A DNA stretch of 42,482 bases from Candidatus Vecturithrix granuli (GTDB lineage: Bacteria > Moduliflexota > Moduliflexia > Moduliflexales > Moduliflexaceae): positions 418,447 to 460,928 of the forward strand of contig DF820464.1 in NCBI GenBank assembly GCA_000739535.1, in the 5' to 3' direction. This document shows, piece by piece, positions 15,373-24,201 of this stretch. The notes below the pieces were generated by a model. That model made no database searches. It saw nothing but the letters and a program-made list of their open reading frames with translations, and was not told the origin of the DNA. The stretch's first letter is position 1; every line of letters starts with the position of its first letter. A program made the position numbers and the translations under genes.

Positions 15373-17034
15373 ATGTCAAAGCGATGTTGGACCTGTGGAA
15401 CGCATGTTGAGAATTGGAGCTATACCTGTCCATCATGTCAGCCTGTGAAAGAATTACAAGAATTACGAAAGTCTGTACAATGTGATGTTGCAAATGCTTC
15501 ACCTGAGAATACTACGAAATTCTATTGCTTCGGTTTTCCTGTATTACGACAAATACAACTGAAAGCATTTACACTATTGGAGGAGAAATGTTCTGAGCGC
15601 TTTTCAGATATTGCTTCAGCCGTTGAATGGGGCTTTGGTGAAATCGAATGGCAACTTGTGTTACAAACTGAAGCCTTGCATCATCTCGATGATGAACTGA
15701 ACATGCCTGGTCAAATTCAGGCAAACGAATGGCGCCATATAGCTGAGAAATTGAGAGTCCGTGGAGTATTAGAGGAATCTGAAGAATTTTATCTTAAAGC
15801 GCTTGATCTGAATCGCCTGGATTATCGGATGTATGCCGGGTTAGCTGAAACATACCTCCAGGGCAATCAATTTGACAAAGCCAGGAATTTTCTGGAAAAA
15901 AGTCTGCCCCATGCTCCGGCAATCCCAAATTTTGATTATAAATGTTATTCCTATCGACTTCTCGGTCACATTTATGCCTGTGAAGAAAACTATCGGGAAG
16001 CCTTCACTGCTCTGCGTTCTTCCATTGAACTTTCCCCAAACTATACGGATGGTTGTTATGATTACGCGCAATATGCCGTATTTGTCGATCAAAAAGAGGA
16101 GAGTCTGAATTCTCTTCAGAAGGCGATTGTCACCCCTTTATATTTTTCCTTAGCGCAAACGGAAAAAAATTTTGATCCCATGCGAGGAGATGTTCAAAGT
16201 TCTTTATTTCGAATCGGACTTACCCGTAAATTATCTGTTCAATATTTCCCTGGTCTTTTTGCCCTTGCTAAATATTGGGCAAAGGTTGGCAATACGCAAT
16301 CCTGCCTCTCTTTATTGAATCAATTAATCAACCGAGAACCGGGTTTTTTTGAGATGACGCAAAGTGCGAAGGCGCTAGAACCGTTGAAAAATGAGGTTCA
16401 ACAACTGTTATCTACTCTCAAATCAGAGGCTTTTCACAAAGCAGAGAAAGCTGTCAATGAGGCGGAAAATGCTCTAAATGCCGTAAAAGAGACCGTTTCT
16501 GAAGTGAAGCAGACAGCAGATCGAGTTGGGGTGACCTATGTGCTTAAATCGGATATTATGTATAAAAATGCAGAAACAACCCTTCAACGTGCGAGAGATA
16601 TGTTAAATTCAGGCAGTTATGTCGAACTTTTGGAAGTCGTATCAATTGCCGAACAAGCCGTGAATTTAGGCATAGAGGCCAAAACAGAGGTAGATAAGGA
16701 ATGGGAGAATAATATCGCTCACAGAGTAAAACACCGTTCAGGGAGAAGAAGCAAAAAAAGTAAAACAAGTTATTTGAAATTTTGGAAGCTTCTTGATCAA
16801 TTTATTTTTTGGCCGATAATCATAGGGCTTATTTTCGCTGCCATAGAGGTTTTTATTGCTGTTTTCATTGCAATATCTTATACAGTATTCTTTGGAGGAA
16901 TTTTTGTAGGGATTTTTATTGGGATTTTGATCGGGATTCAAGAGGAAGGGAACAAAATCAAAAAGTTTTTTCGACATACATCGCTGGGGCACAAGTTAAA
17001 ATTTTCCAACATGTTTAGACGTCAAAAATTTTAG
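15373..17034 (+). CDS. Zinc-ribbon, TPR and C-terminal membrane protein, function unknown
   Basis: This 553-residue protein has an N-terminal zinc ribbon with Cys5, Cys8, Cys19 and Cys22 (CWTC and CPSC). Several tetratricopeptide-like repeats follow (about 120-330; for example AEKLRVRGVLEESEEFYLKAL and YAGLAETYLQGNQFDKARNFL). A long helical/coiled region covers about 355-430, then a basic stretch (HRVKHRSGRRSKKSKTS) and a very hydrophobic, glycine-rich double membrane span at about 472-525 (IFVGIFIGILIGI). It is probably a tail-region membrane protein with a cytoplasmic TPR scaffold. I recognise no specific function. The start has AAGAGG about 8 bases upstream. Confidence 0.65.
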   Translation: MSKRCWTCGTHVENWSYTCPSCQPVKELQELRKSVQCDVANASPENTTKFYCFGFPVLRQIQLKAFTLLEEKCSERFSDIASAVEWGFGEIEWQLVLQTEALHHLDDELNMPGQIQANEWRHIAEKLRVRGVLEESEEFYLKALDLNRLDYRMYAGLAETYLQGNQFDKARNFLEKSLPHAPAIPNFDYKCYSYRLLGHIYACEENYREAFTALRSSIELSPNYTDGCYDYAQYAVFVDQKEESLNSLQKAIVTPLYFSLAQTEKNFDPMRGDVQSSLFRIGLTRKLSVQYFPGLFALAKYWAKVGNTQSCLSLLNQLINREPGFFEMTQSAKALEPLKNEVQQLLSTLKSEAFHKAEKAVNEAENALNAVKETVSEVKQTADRVGVTYVLKSDIMYKNAETTLQRARDMLNSGSYVELLEVVSIAEQAVNLGIEAKTEVDKEWENNIAHRVKHRSGRRSKKSKTSYLKFWKLLDQFIFWPIIIGLIFAAIEVFIAVFIAISYTVFFGGIFVGIFIGILIGIQEEGNKIKKFFRHTSLGHKLKFSNMFRRQKF

Positions 17035-17051
17035 TATAATCAATTTAAAGT

Positions 17052-17090
17052 GTTGTTTCGGGAATGAACCTTCGAAATTCCCGAAACAAC
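17052..17090. terminator. Inverted repeat between convergent genes, probable bidirectional terminator
   Basis: Arms GTTGTTTCGGGAAT (17052-17065) and its exact complement at 17077-17090 enclose an 11-base loop. It sits between the ends of two convergent genes (stops at 17034 and 17098). The same 13-base arm recurs at 38088 after the ABC ATPase gene, so it is a dispersed repeat used at gene ends. There is no long T-tract. Confidence 0.6.
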
Positions 17091-17097
17091 AAACGCA

Positions 17098-18435
17098 TTA
17101 GAAGCTATATTTTAACTCCACATACAGTCGGTCTTTCTCGTTGAATTGGCCGAACATGGTATCGTTATCGCCGCCTTCAAAGAAGTCTGCGCCAACTTTG
17201 ATTTTGGTCGAATCGGTGATGTCGTATTCAATTGATGGCCGAATCAAGAACTCCGTCTCATTCACCCCGTAAATCGTGGACACGACCACTTCAAGGGTCT
17301 CATTCATGAAATTCTTCGTCCCGCGTAAGGTGATTTTCGTATCGATTTCATCATCTGTGATAGCGCTATCGTAATCAAGTATCGTTTCTTGTAAAATTTG
17401 CAGGAGCCAGGAAACATCGAAGAGATCGCGCTCAAAGGCAAGTGCATAACTCAGTTGAGTTTTTTCGACCACCATATCGGAGACGGTCGGATCATCGACG
17501 CTGAAATACTGGCCGATTTTAGCAGCAAGCTCGCCGCGTACCACGGCATCCCAGAACACATTGGCAAAGCTGCCGCCCACAATGTGCAGGCGTTCGTGCT
17601 CAGGAGAAACGGTCAGGGTACCGGTCTCTCTATCCAACGATTTTTTGATGACCGGTATGTCGTCCCAACTGTAGAGATAATTCAGAGTAAAGTCCCACCC
17701 CGCATAAAACCCGGTAAATTTTATGCCGTATTCAGTATTCTTCATACTTTCATCCGGTTCTTTCGTGTCATTGATAACTGCGTGAATACCTTCCGGAATA
17801 GAAAGAGTGTTGAGTTCATATTCTGAACCGGTTTTGGCGAGTTCGAAAAATTGCATTTCCGGAATCACCAGGGCTTGCAACGAAAAGTCAGTGTTGAAAT
17901 AGTATTCGACTTTTCCCATCCAAAGCGGAATACGGGCATCAAGAAAATCGCTGAGGACAAATTCTTTGTAATCTAAAGGGTTCACTGTGTCTAACACCCG
18001 AAATCCGTCGGTTTTGCCCCAGACGACCTGTTGTTTTCCTAAGCGGAGATCCAGCTTGTCAAAGGTCAGATCCACAAAGGCTTCCCTGAGAGCGATGTAC
18101 GCGCGATACTCTTCTTCATCTTCAACATGCAAATCTTCTTCGACATCATAGACAGCGTCATATACTGCCAGACCTTTCAGAGTGATGCCGAACATGTCAG
18201 TCAGGCGTTTGGAATAGCCTAACTCAAAGCTGTTTTCAATTTTCACAAACCGGTCTAATTCATTAGCGCGGACAGCCGTGGCATTTTTCAGATATCCGTC
18301 AAATGTATCTTTAAATTTCATGAAAAGTGTGTCGGTATCCTCATCATTCTGGGCATGTCCTACAGTTACGACGCTGAGTGACAACATAAAAACAAGTATC
18401 CCCAGCCAGAGCATTCGTTGTCGTGTTTTTCTCAT
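17098..18435 (-). CDS. Outer-membrane DUF1302-like beta-barrel protein
   Basis: This 445-residue protein has a Sec signal peptide (about 1-28, cleavage after GHA), then a beta-barrel-like pattern of alternating hydrophobic strands ending in KYSF with a terminal Phe, the outer-membrane insertion signature. The block LRLGKQQVVWGKTDGFRVLDTVNPLDY (about 130-156) is typical of the DUF1302 group, whose members are found with RND/MMPL exporters and LolA-like proteins. It is the last gene of a four-gene minus-strand operon (TetR, RND, LolA-like, this). Its inferred role is the outer-membrane exit or acceptor for a hydrophobic compound or lipid. Confidence 0.8.
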   Translation of the reverse strand: MRKTRQRMLWLGILVFMLSLSVVTVGHAQNDEDTDTLFMKFKDTFDGYLKNATAVRANELDRFVKIENSFELGYSKRLTDMFGITLKGLAVYDAVYDVEEDLHVEDEEEYRAYIALREAFVDLTFDKLDLRLGKQQVVWGKTDGFRVLDTVNPLDYKEFVLSDFLDARIPLWMGKVEYYFNTDFSLQALVIPEMQFFELAKTGSEYELNTLSIPEGIHAVINDTKEPDESMKNTEYGIKFTGFYAGWDFTLNYLYSWDDIPVIKKSLDRETGTLTVSPEHERLHIVGGSFANVFWDAVVRGELAAKIGQYFSVDDPTVSDMVVEKTQLSYALAFERDLFDVSWLLQILQETILDYDSAITDDEIDTKITLRGTKNFMNETLEVVVSTIYGVNETEFLIRPSIEYDITDSTKIKVGADFFEGGDNDTMFGQFNEKDRLYVELKYSF

Positions 18436-18451
18436 GATCTTGTCAGCAAAA

Positions 18452-18484
18452 AGACCTGACAGGTTTTAGGAATCTGTCAGGTCT
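18452..18484. repeat. Short hairpin between LolA-like and DUF1302 genes
   Basis: 11-base arms AGACCTGACAG (18452-18462) and CTGTCAGGTCT (18474-18484) enclose an 11-base loop. It lies in the 62-base gap inside the minus-strand export operon. It may adjust relative expression or transcript stability; no T-tract is present. Confidence 0.55.
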
Positions 18485-18497
18485 TCCGGGTAGAAAA

Positions 18498-19343
18498 TTA
18501 TTGAATTCCTTTTTCCAGTCGGCGCTGCGAGAAAATATCATCGTCAAGCCCACTGTTATAAGTGATGTTACTGAAATGAAAAACAGTTTTGTGTTTCTCT
18601 TGTTCGTTGACCATCGTCATGGTTTTGGCGGTCCAAATCCCATTAATTTGTTCAACATCGCTCAGGGTCAGCTCTTTCAAGAATTTGAGTTTTTTGTCGT
18701 AAAATTTCATTTTGATGCCCATCCAGATGTCTGGACGCGCCCACATTTCTCCGCGACCATAGCCGGTTTTTTTGACAATATCGTCATTTTTCGGCGTCAT
18801 TTCAAGATGGTAACATTCAATGCCATCGAGTATTTCCGTTCCCAGATGTTTGTAGGTATAATCGTCAACGTCGCGGTCACCCATATCTTCGTAAGTGAAA
18901 TCCGTGCCCATAAAGTAATCTTTCTTTTTGCTGGAAGAAATACGGCGCACTTTCTTCAGGGCCGGGAGGTAAAGCCACTGGTCATCATCTTTGCTTTCGT
19001 CATCATAGTTCCAACTCAGAAAACCGGTATCTTTCACATCCGCCGGTTCCATAAAAAACATCACCATTTTGGAATCCTTGCCGTAGTCTTTACGATAGAC
19101 CTGGACTTTACGGTTGCGTTCCTGACCTTTGTCATTAATGAGTATCATCTCCAGTTCTGCGGTTTCATCGTCGCCATCTTCGCGTTCATCAACATTCACC
19201 GCCACCTGCTTGGCGTCAATCTCCGGTAATTCCGCCAAGGCTATCGTATTAAACATACTGACGACGAAAAATGCTGCAAGGAATGTTCCTGTCAATATTT
19301 GTTGTATTTTTTGCATCATGCTTTTCTTGAACTCTCTGATCAT
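18498..19343 (-). CDS. LolA-like outer-membrane lipoprotein-sorting protein
   Basis: This 281-residue exported protein has a signal peptide of about 37 residues (cleavage near ALA) and a LolA_like fold, the 'outer membrane lipoprotein-sorting protein' group that partners RND exporters. Recognisable blocks are MVMFFMEPADVKDTGFLSWNY, QWLYLPALKKVRRISSSKK and YFMGTDFTYEDMGDRDVDDY. The proposed role is to carry a lipid or lipophilic cargo across the periplasm from the RND protein to the outer membrane; this rests on the family, not on evidence here. The start could also be the internal MMQK eight codons later. The 218-base gap upstream holds a perfect 19-base inverted repeat. Confidence 0.82.
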   Translation of the reverse strand: MIREFKKSMMQKIQQILTGTFLAAFFVVSMFNTIALAELPEIDAKQVAVNVDEREDGDDETAELEMILINDKGQERNRKVQVYRKDYGKDSKMVMFFMEPADVKDTGFLSWNYDDESKDDDQWLYLPALKKVRRISSSKKKDYFMGTDFTYEDMGDRDVDDYTYKHLGTEILDGIECYHLEMTPKNDDIVKKTGYGRGEMWARPDIWMGIKMKFYDKKLKFLKELTLSDVEQINGIWTAKTMTMVNEQEKHKTVFHFSNITYNSGLDDDIFSQRRLEKGIQ

Positions 19344-19497
19344 GAAGACGCCTGTTACGCTTCATCTCATAAGTTCATTCGATATTCTACAGTTTACGTT
19401 TTAGTTCAACGAACTTCTTCAACGAACTTCCCTGACGGGAAGAACAGGAAGAATAATTTCTTCCTGGAATCCCTCTCTGGTCAAAAGGGAAATTAAC

Positions 19498-19536
19498 AAT
19501 TGATTATTGACAATTGACAATTGTCAATAATCAATT
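19498..19536. repeat. Perfect 19-bp palindrome inside the export operon
   Basis: A perfect inverted repeat with 19-base arms (19498-19516 and 19518-19536) flanks a single base. The core is TTGATTATTGACAATTG and its complement. It lies 25 bases beyond the RND gene stop on the minus strand. As DNA it could be an operator; as RNA it forms a long hairpin. Without a T-tract a terminator is not supported. Confidence 0.8.
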
Positions 19537-19561
19537 TCCTTCTTTGATTCAACAGCATTGC

Positions 19562-21949
19562 TCAATTCGCCGGTGCAGGCATTTCTGCTGCATTTGTTGT
19601 TCCTGGCAATGCTTTGGTGATGAATTTCGGCTTCAAATAGCTTAACAACACCGGTAGCAAGATCACGCTTCCGGCTGAGGTCGTGAACATGATACACGCC
19701 ACCAGGCCGCCTAAACGAACGAGCGGCATGAAGGTCGAAAAAATCATCACCAGAAAGCCCGCAGCCACGGCAATCGCATTATATAGAATCGCCTGTCCTG
19801 AGGTGGTCGCCGTGGCGAAGGCGGCTTTAAAATAACCTTCATTGGTCTGTGGCAGCTTGCGGGTCAACATCTCATAACGAAAGCGCGTGAGAAAATGGAT
19901 GGAATAATCCACGCCAATCCCGATGGCGGCGTTAGAGACAATCGAGGTCCCGATTTCCAAAGGAATTTTCAGAAACCCCATAATCGCAAAATTGATCAGG
20001 ACAGCCAGCGATAAGGGAATAATTGTAAAAAATCCACCACCAAACGATCTGAAAATAATACTTGTCAACAACCAGACCGCGATTAACGAAGAAATAATAC
20101 TCCGAATTTGACCTTTGACCACATGGGCATCCATGACCAATGGCAGATATGCGCTGCCAGTCACACGCACGCTATACTCTTGCGGGAAATTTGCTTTCGC
20201 GAACGCATAAATTTCATTCACGACTTTCTGGGTCTGGATCGTGCTGCCATCTTTCGCCAGAATGACAAGCCGCGCTTTTTTGTAATTGTAATCAACCACA
20301 TCATCAAAATCCCCCGGATCGCCTGACATTGAGTACAGCAGGAGATATTGAGCCACAAGTTCCCGCGAATTCGGATCCTCCACAGCGGGAATCGTGTAAA
20401 ACTCCTCCTGATTTTCATTCATCGCCATGTTCATTTTTTTGATATAATCCGCTAAAGACATGGTTTTACCGATAAAGGGGAAGGTGGTCTGAATGTGCTT
20501 CTGTAAAGCCTCCATATTTTTCAAGATGATCGGCTCCTTCATCGAATCATCTTCCGGGCCTTCGATAATGACGCTGTACAAGTGCGTGCCGCCGAAAAAC
20601 TTGGTCAACACCGCGTCATCGTTGCGTAGTTCCGTACCTTTCCGAAAATAGGCGATGCCGTTATCATCCACATACACGAGCGACGCGCCGATAATGGCAA
20701 TCAGCAGCAACGCCGCGGCTACGATCAGCGTGGCTTTGCGGTTGCGCATGGCAATGGACACTTCAGTTTTACGAAAGGCTTTCGCAAACCGCTCCACAAC
20801 ATTGCCTTTACCATTTTTTTCGTGTTTCTTTGAAGCTTCTGGCAGTTTTTCCAGATATAACACTGCCGGAACAAAGGTCAGCGACAACACCAGCGAAGCA
20901 AAGGTTCCGAAGGCTACAAAGATGCCAAAATCTTTCAAAGGAATGACATCTGAAGTCGCCAGGGTACCAAATCCGGCTACGGTCGTTAAACCTGCCATAA
21001 TTACCGCAATTCCGATCTTATTGAAACAACTGAGAAAAGCCGTTTCTTTGCCGAGTCCGTGCTGCACTTCATCGTAATAATCATGAATGACATGGATCGC
21101 GTAAGCACTGCCAACCGCAATAAGAATCACTGGAATTGCAGTACACGGCAGGGAGAGCGGAACCTTCAGGAACGCCATACTGCCAATCGTCCAGATCACG
21201 GCAATACCCACATTGATGAGCGGCAGCAGGACGCCGTTGAGGGTTCTGAAAGAAAGATAGAGCAACAGTGCCACCACGATAAAGGCAATCGGCAGCAGCC
21301 GTTTCAGATCATCAAGCATATATACGCCCAGCAGCACATTAATGGTTGATCCTCCGGAAAAGTGATAGGATTCGCCTTGCTCTTTGTATTCTTCGACAAT
21401 CCTACGTACCTCGTGATACACCTTTTCCTGATCCGGAACGGGCGCATTCGGTTCCAGCTTAATCGCAATCGTCGTAGCTTTACCGTCATCGGAGACCAGG
21501 TTGTTGACCAACACCTCCCATTTGTGGATTTGCTCGCGCACTCTTTGCGCGTCTTCGTCTGTTTCTGGCAATTCATCCTCATCTACAAAGGGATAGACTT
21601 CCATCCCCTCTTCCGTGCCCTCGATATTTTTGATTGACGCTAAACTATCCACGCTTTCCACGCCTTCAACCTCTTCCAGCAGCGTGGTCAGTTCGGCAAT
21701 TTTCGTTAATACTTGTGGTTCATAGACGTTATCTACCACCAGGCCGATATAAATCACATCGTCATTGCCGAAAAGTTCCTGTGTCTCTTCATCAAAAAGG
21801 CGATCCGGATCAGTTGGCGGAATAAAATCGCCAGCGTCGTTGTTAAATTTAACATCCGGAATGTAATATCCAAAAAACAGCGTGATCGCAAGTACTACGA
21901 GAATGATCCCCTTTGGGAATCGCATCACAAATTTTCCTAACCATTTCAT
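19562..21949 (-). CDS. RND-superfamily exporter (MMPL family)
   Basis: This 795-residue inner-membrane protein has the RND two-half layout: a first span at about 8-26, a large periplasmic loop (about 30-215), a five-span bundle, a second periplasmic loop, and a second five-span bundle at the C-terminus. Charged family residues in the membrane are seen in VGSAYAIHVIHDYYDE (first half) and GIGVDYSIHFLTRF (second half). At about 795 residues it is in the size range of the hydrophobe/lipid exporter branch rather than the 1000-residue AcrB branch. The gene overlaps the TetR stop by ATGA and leads the operon with a LolA-like protein and a DUF1302 barrel. Probable cargo is a lipid or hydrophobic metabolite. 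Confidence 0.88.
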   Translation of the reverse strand: MKWLGKFVMRFPKGIILVVLAITLFFGYYIPDVKFNNDAGDFIPPTDPDRLFDEETQELFGNDDVIYIGLVVDNVYEPQVLTKIAELTTLLEEVEGVESVDSLASIKNIEGTEEGMEVYPFVDEDELPETDEDAQRVREQIHKWEVLVNNLVSDDGKATTIAIKLEPNAPVPDQEKVYHEVRRIVEEYKEQGESYHFSGGSTINVLLGVYMLDDLKRLLPIAFIVVALLLYLSFRTLNGVLLPLINVGIAVIWTIGSMAFLKVPLSLPCTAIPVILIAVGSAYAIHVIHDYYDEVQHGLGKETAFLSCFNKIGIAVIMAGLTTVAGFGTLATSDVIPLKDFGIFVAFGTFASLVLSLTFVPAVLYLEKLPEASKKHEKNGKGNVVERFAKAFRKTEVSIAMRNRKATLIVAAALLLIAIIGASLVYVDDNGIAYFRKGTELRNDDAVLTKFFGGTHLYSVIIEGPEDDSMKEPIILKNMEALQKHIQTTFPFIGKTMSLADYIKKMNMAMNENQEEFYTIPAVEDPNSRELVAQYLLLYSMSGDPGDFDDVVDYNYKKARLVILAKDGSTIQTQKVVNEIYAFAKANFPQEYSVRVTGSAYLPLVMDAHVVKGQIRSIISSLIAVWLLTSIIFRSFGGGFFTIIPLSLAVLINFAIMGFLKIPLEIGTSIVSNAAIGIGVDYSIHFLTRFRYEMLTRKLPQTNEGYFKAAFATATTSGQAILYNAIAVAAGFLVMIFSTFMPLVRLGGLVACIMFTTSAGSVILLPVLLSYLKPKFITKALPGTTNAAEMPAPAN

Positions 21950-22587
21950 AATTGCCTCACTTTCAAGCTTTCTATCAGCAAGTTCGTCGTATAATCTAAT
22001 AATTCCTTGATCGGAATGCCAATGTATTTTCGATGTTCTTCATCTTCCAAAAGCATCATCACGCCTGTGGCCGCGCCCCAGAAACTGTTGGCCGTTTTCC
22101 AGCTATCAACCTGTCGAAAGAGACCATCCGCGATTCCTTTCTGAATAATATCTGCAAACACCATCAGGCATTTTTTCGTTTTTTGATGAGTTAGCGCCCA
22201 GATATAGGGGTTGATTTTGTCTTTAATCCTCCCATGATAGAGCAGTGAGTTGATATAAAAATATTCAGGATATTCTTTAAAAAACCTGTAATAGATTTCT
22301 TTAACTTCCTGAATCAACTCATCAGCACGCGCGCCTTGCAATTGGATTCGCATGGCTTGAAATTGCCCCATTAACACGTCCAGCCCTTTCAGGAACACAG
22401 AAATATACAATTCTTCTTTGCTTTTGAAATACAGATAGATCGTGCCTTTACTCAATTCCGCTTTTTCGGCCACATCATCAATTGTGGTCTGATCCAACCC
22501 TTTTGTCAGAAAAATCTTCTGCGCCGCTTTCAAAATGGCTTCCTGTCTGGCCAGCTTTTCCCGTTCTTTTCGTTCCTGTACGCCCAT
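21946..22587 (-). CDS. TetR/AcrR-family transcriptional regulator
   Basis: This 213-residue protein has an N-terminal helix-turn-helix of the TetR class: EAILKAAQKIFLTKGLDQTT, then DDVAEKAELSKGTIYLYFKSKEELY (about residues 18-62). The C-terminal helical ligand-binding domain is unique as usual. The gene starts the operon with the RND exporter (4-base stop/start overlap), so it is inferred to regulate the exporter in response to the exported compound. A TGAC-N5-GTCA operator candidate lies upstream at 22619-22631 next to a TATACT -10-like sequence on the minus strand. Confidence 0.92.
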   Translation of the reverse strand: MGVQERKEREKLARQEAILKAAQKIFLTKGLDQTTIDDVAEKAELSKGTIYLYFKSKEELYISVFLKGLDVLMGQFQAMRIQLQGARADELIQEVKEIYYRFFKEYPEYFYINSLLYHGRIKDKINPYIWALTHQKTKKCLMVFADIIQKGIADGLFRQVDSWKTANSFWGAATGVMMLLEDEEHRKYIGIPIKELLDYTTNLLIESLKVRQL

Positions 22588-22618
22588 ATTAATCTAATTG
22601 TAGATTCTGTTCATAAAA

Positions 22619-22631
22619 TGACTATCGGTCA
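22619..22631. promoter_or_regulatory. Candidate TetR operator
   Basis: The sequence TGACTATCGGTCA (read on the minus strand TGACCGATAGTCA) is an inverted repeat TGAC-N5-GTCA, the length and style of many TetR-family operators. On the minus strand it directly follows TATACT, a plausible -10, so a bound repressor would block the promoter. It is 32 bases upstream of the TetR start codon. It is supported only by symmetry and position. Confidence 0.5.
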
Positions 22632-22765
22632 GTATATGAATAGAAGGAATTATATGAATGTAAGTTGTCAAGTATTTTTTGAAAATTTTTTCAGGATGGA
22701 AGAGAATAACTACGATTCAGGCATTTATCAGGCCATTTTAAAACAAAACACTATCAATTATCCAT

Positions 22766-23995
22766 TTACCATCTGGAAAGTTGGAAATTTTTAAATGACA
22801 GGGCGTAACGTTCTTCGAGTTCTTTGAATTTTATGTCCATAGGAATCATAATCTGACTTTGAAAGGACCGGGCTATATCCTGAGGGCTGGTAAAACAAAC
22901 CGTGTCTAATACGGTTTTATAATGGTGGCGTAATGTTTGTAATATTGGCGGTTCCTGCTGATCGTGCTGGGTAAGAATTGGCTGAAAGGGGAGGAGGGTT
23001 GTGCGTACAATGTAAGCGGCTGGTTTCAGGATGGTTTTCGGCTGCGTAAAATCCACGATGATAAAACGCGCAAAGCGGGTGATCGTTGTAACGAGATGCG
23101 TGAAATCCTGATTCTCCGGTCGGTGGAAATCGAGCAAGACCGGCATATAGTCGTGCTGGCGTAAGGCATCGCGTAACTCATCAAGTACTGGTTTCCGTTC
23201 CTGCCCAAAACGTCCGAGCAAGATGACAAGCTGAGAAGGGAGTGTCTGAAAGATGTGGGGGATTTTCGGATTGTGGAGCAATAAATACATGAACTGCGCG
23301 ACGTCCAACTCATCAATACTGACAATCGGTTCATCCCAATCAGTGAGGATGAGATCCTGTTGATTCGTTGTGTCATTCAGGATATTTTCCCAGGAAAACA
23401 GTCCATACACATGACATCCGGAAAGATTGGCAGCGCTCAGATCGCTTTTGAAGAGCTGCGCCCCACGTAAATCCGCATCACGGAGATCCGCACCTCCCAA
23501 ATCTGCGGATCTAAACACCGCGTCGCTCAGATACGCTTCACGTAAATTCGCTTCTTTGAGATCTGTTTCTTGGAGGTTCGCAGAACGAAGGTCAGCTTCG
23601 TGCAGGTCGGCTTCGCGCAGGTCAGCTTCGCGCAGATTCGCTTCTTTCAAGTTCGCCCAACTCAGGTCTGCTTTCCGCAGGTTCGCCTGCCGGAGGTAGG
23701 CTTCGCGTAAATTGGCCCAACTGAGATTGCTCCAACTCAGATTCGCTTCCCGTAAAATTGCCCGTCGCAAATCAGCTTTACGCAGGTTCGCTCGTCGAAG
23801 ATTGGCCCAGGCCAGTTTTGTCTCTTGCAAATTGGCTTCCATCAGATTGACCCAACTCAAATCCACATTGCGTAAATCGGCGCCGCGCAAGTTTGCTCCG
23901 CTCAAATCAGGCTTTTTTTCATCCGTGGTTTCGCGCCACCTGTTCCAGATCTTCCCGCCTTGTTTCATCAGTTCAAGGTGCTTCTTGTTCGCCAT
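22766..23995 (-). CDS. Pentapeptide-repeat protein with C-terminal Rossmann/TIR-like domain
   Basis: This 409-residue protein begins with a short helical stretch, then about 33 A(D/N)Lxx pentapeptides from residue 29 to about 193 with an Arg/Trp-rich pattern (LREADL, LSWANL, LRKADL). This makes a right-handed quadrilateral beta-helix. After a linker, residues about 255-375 form an alpha/beta domain: QLVILLGRFGQERKPVLDEL, then YMPVLLDFHRP, then FARFIIVDFTQPK. Domains of this type commonly follow pentapeptides in cyanobacteria and similar lineages and look like a Rossmann or TIR-like sensor; I cannot point to a catalytic Glu. The start at 23995 has AGAGGTGA upstream. It lies 206 bases downstream of the ParA-TIR gene on the same strand, so it may be a third component of that system. 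Confidence 0.78.
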   Translation of the reverse strand: MANKKHLELMKQGGKIWNRWRETTDEKKPDLSGANLRGADLRNVDLSWVNLMEANLQETKLAWANLRRANLRKADLRRAILREANLSWSNLSWANLREAYLRQANLRKADLSWANLKEANLREADLREADLHEADLRSANLQETDLKEANLREAYLSDAVFRSADLGGADLRDADLRGAQLFKSDLSAANLSGCHVYGLFSWENILNDTTNQQDLILTDWDEPIVSIDELDVAQFMYLLLHNPKIPHIFQTLPSQLVILLGRFGQERKPVLDELRDALRQHDYMPVLLDFHRPENQDFTHLVTTITRFARFIIVDFTQPKTILKPAAYIVRTTLLPFQPILTQHDQQEPPILQTLRHHYKTVLDTVCFTSPQDIARSFQSQIMIPMDIKFKELEERYALSFKNFQLSRW

Positions 23996-24201
23996 ACAAA
24001 TCACCTCTTTTTAGAAAGTTGATGAAACGTATTAGATTCGTAGGATGGATGCTTGTCAACTTTTTTCATACTCAACCTGACAAGTATATTCATACGAATG
24101 TGATCTAAAATACCCCATGCTCGATTTGTAAAGTTGACGTTGGACAGGATCACCTCACTATAGATGCGATCGTCTGTTTGCCTTTGGCGATGGCGGCTGA
24201 T

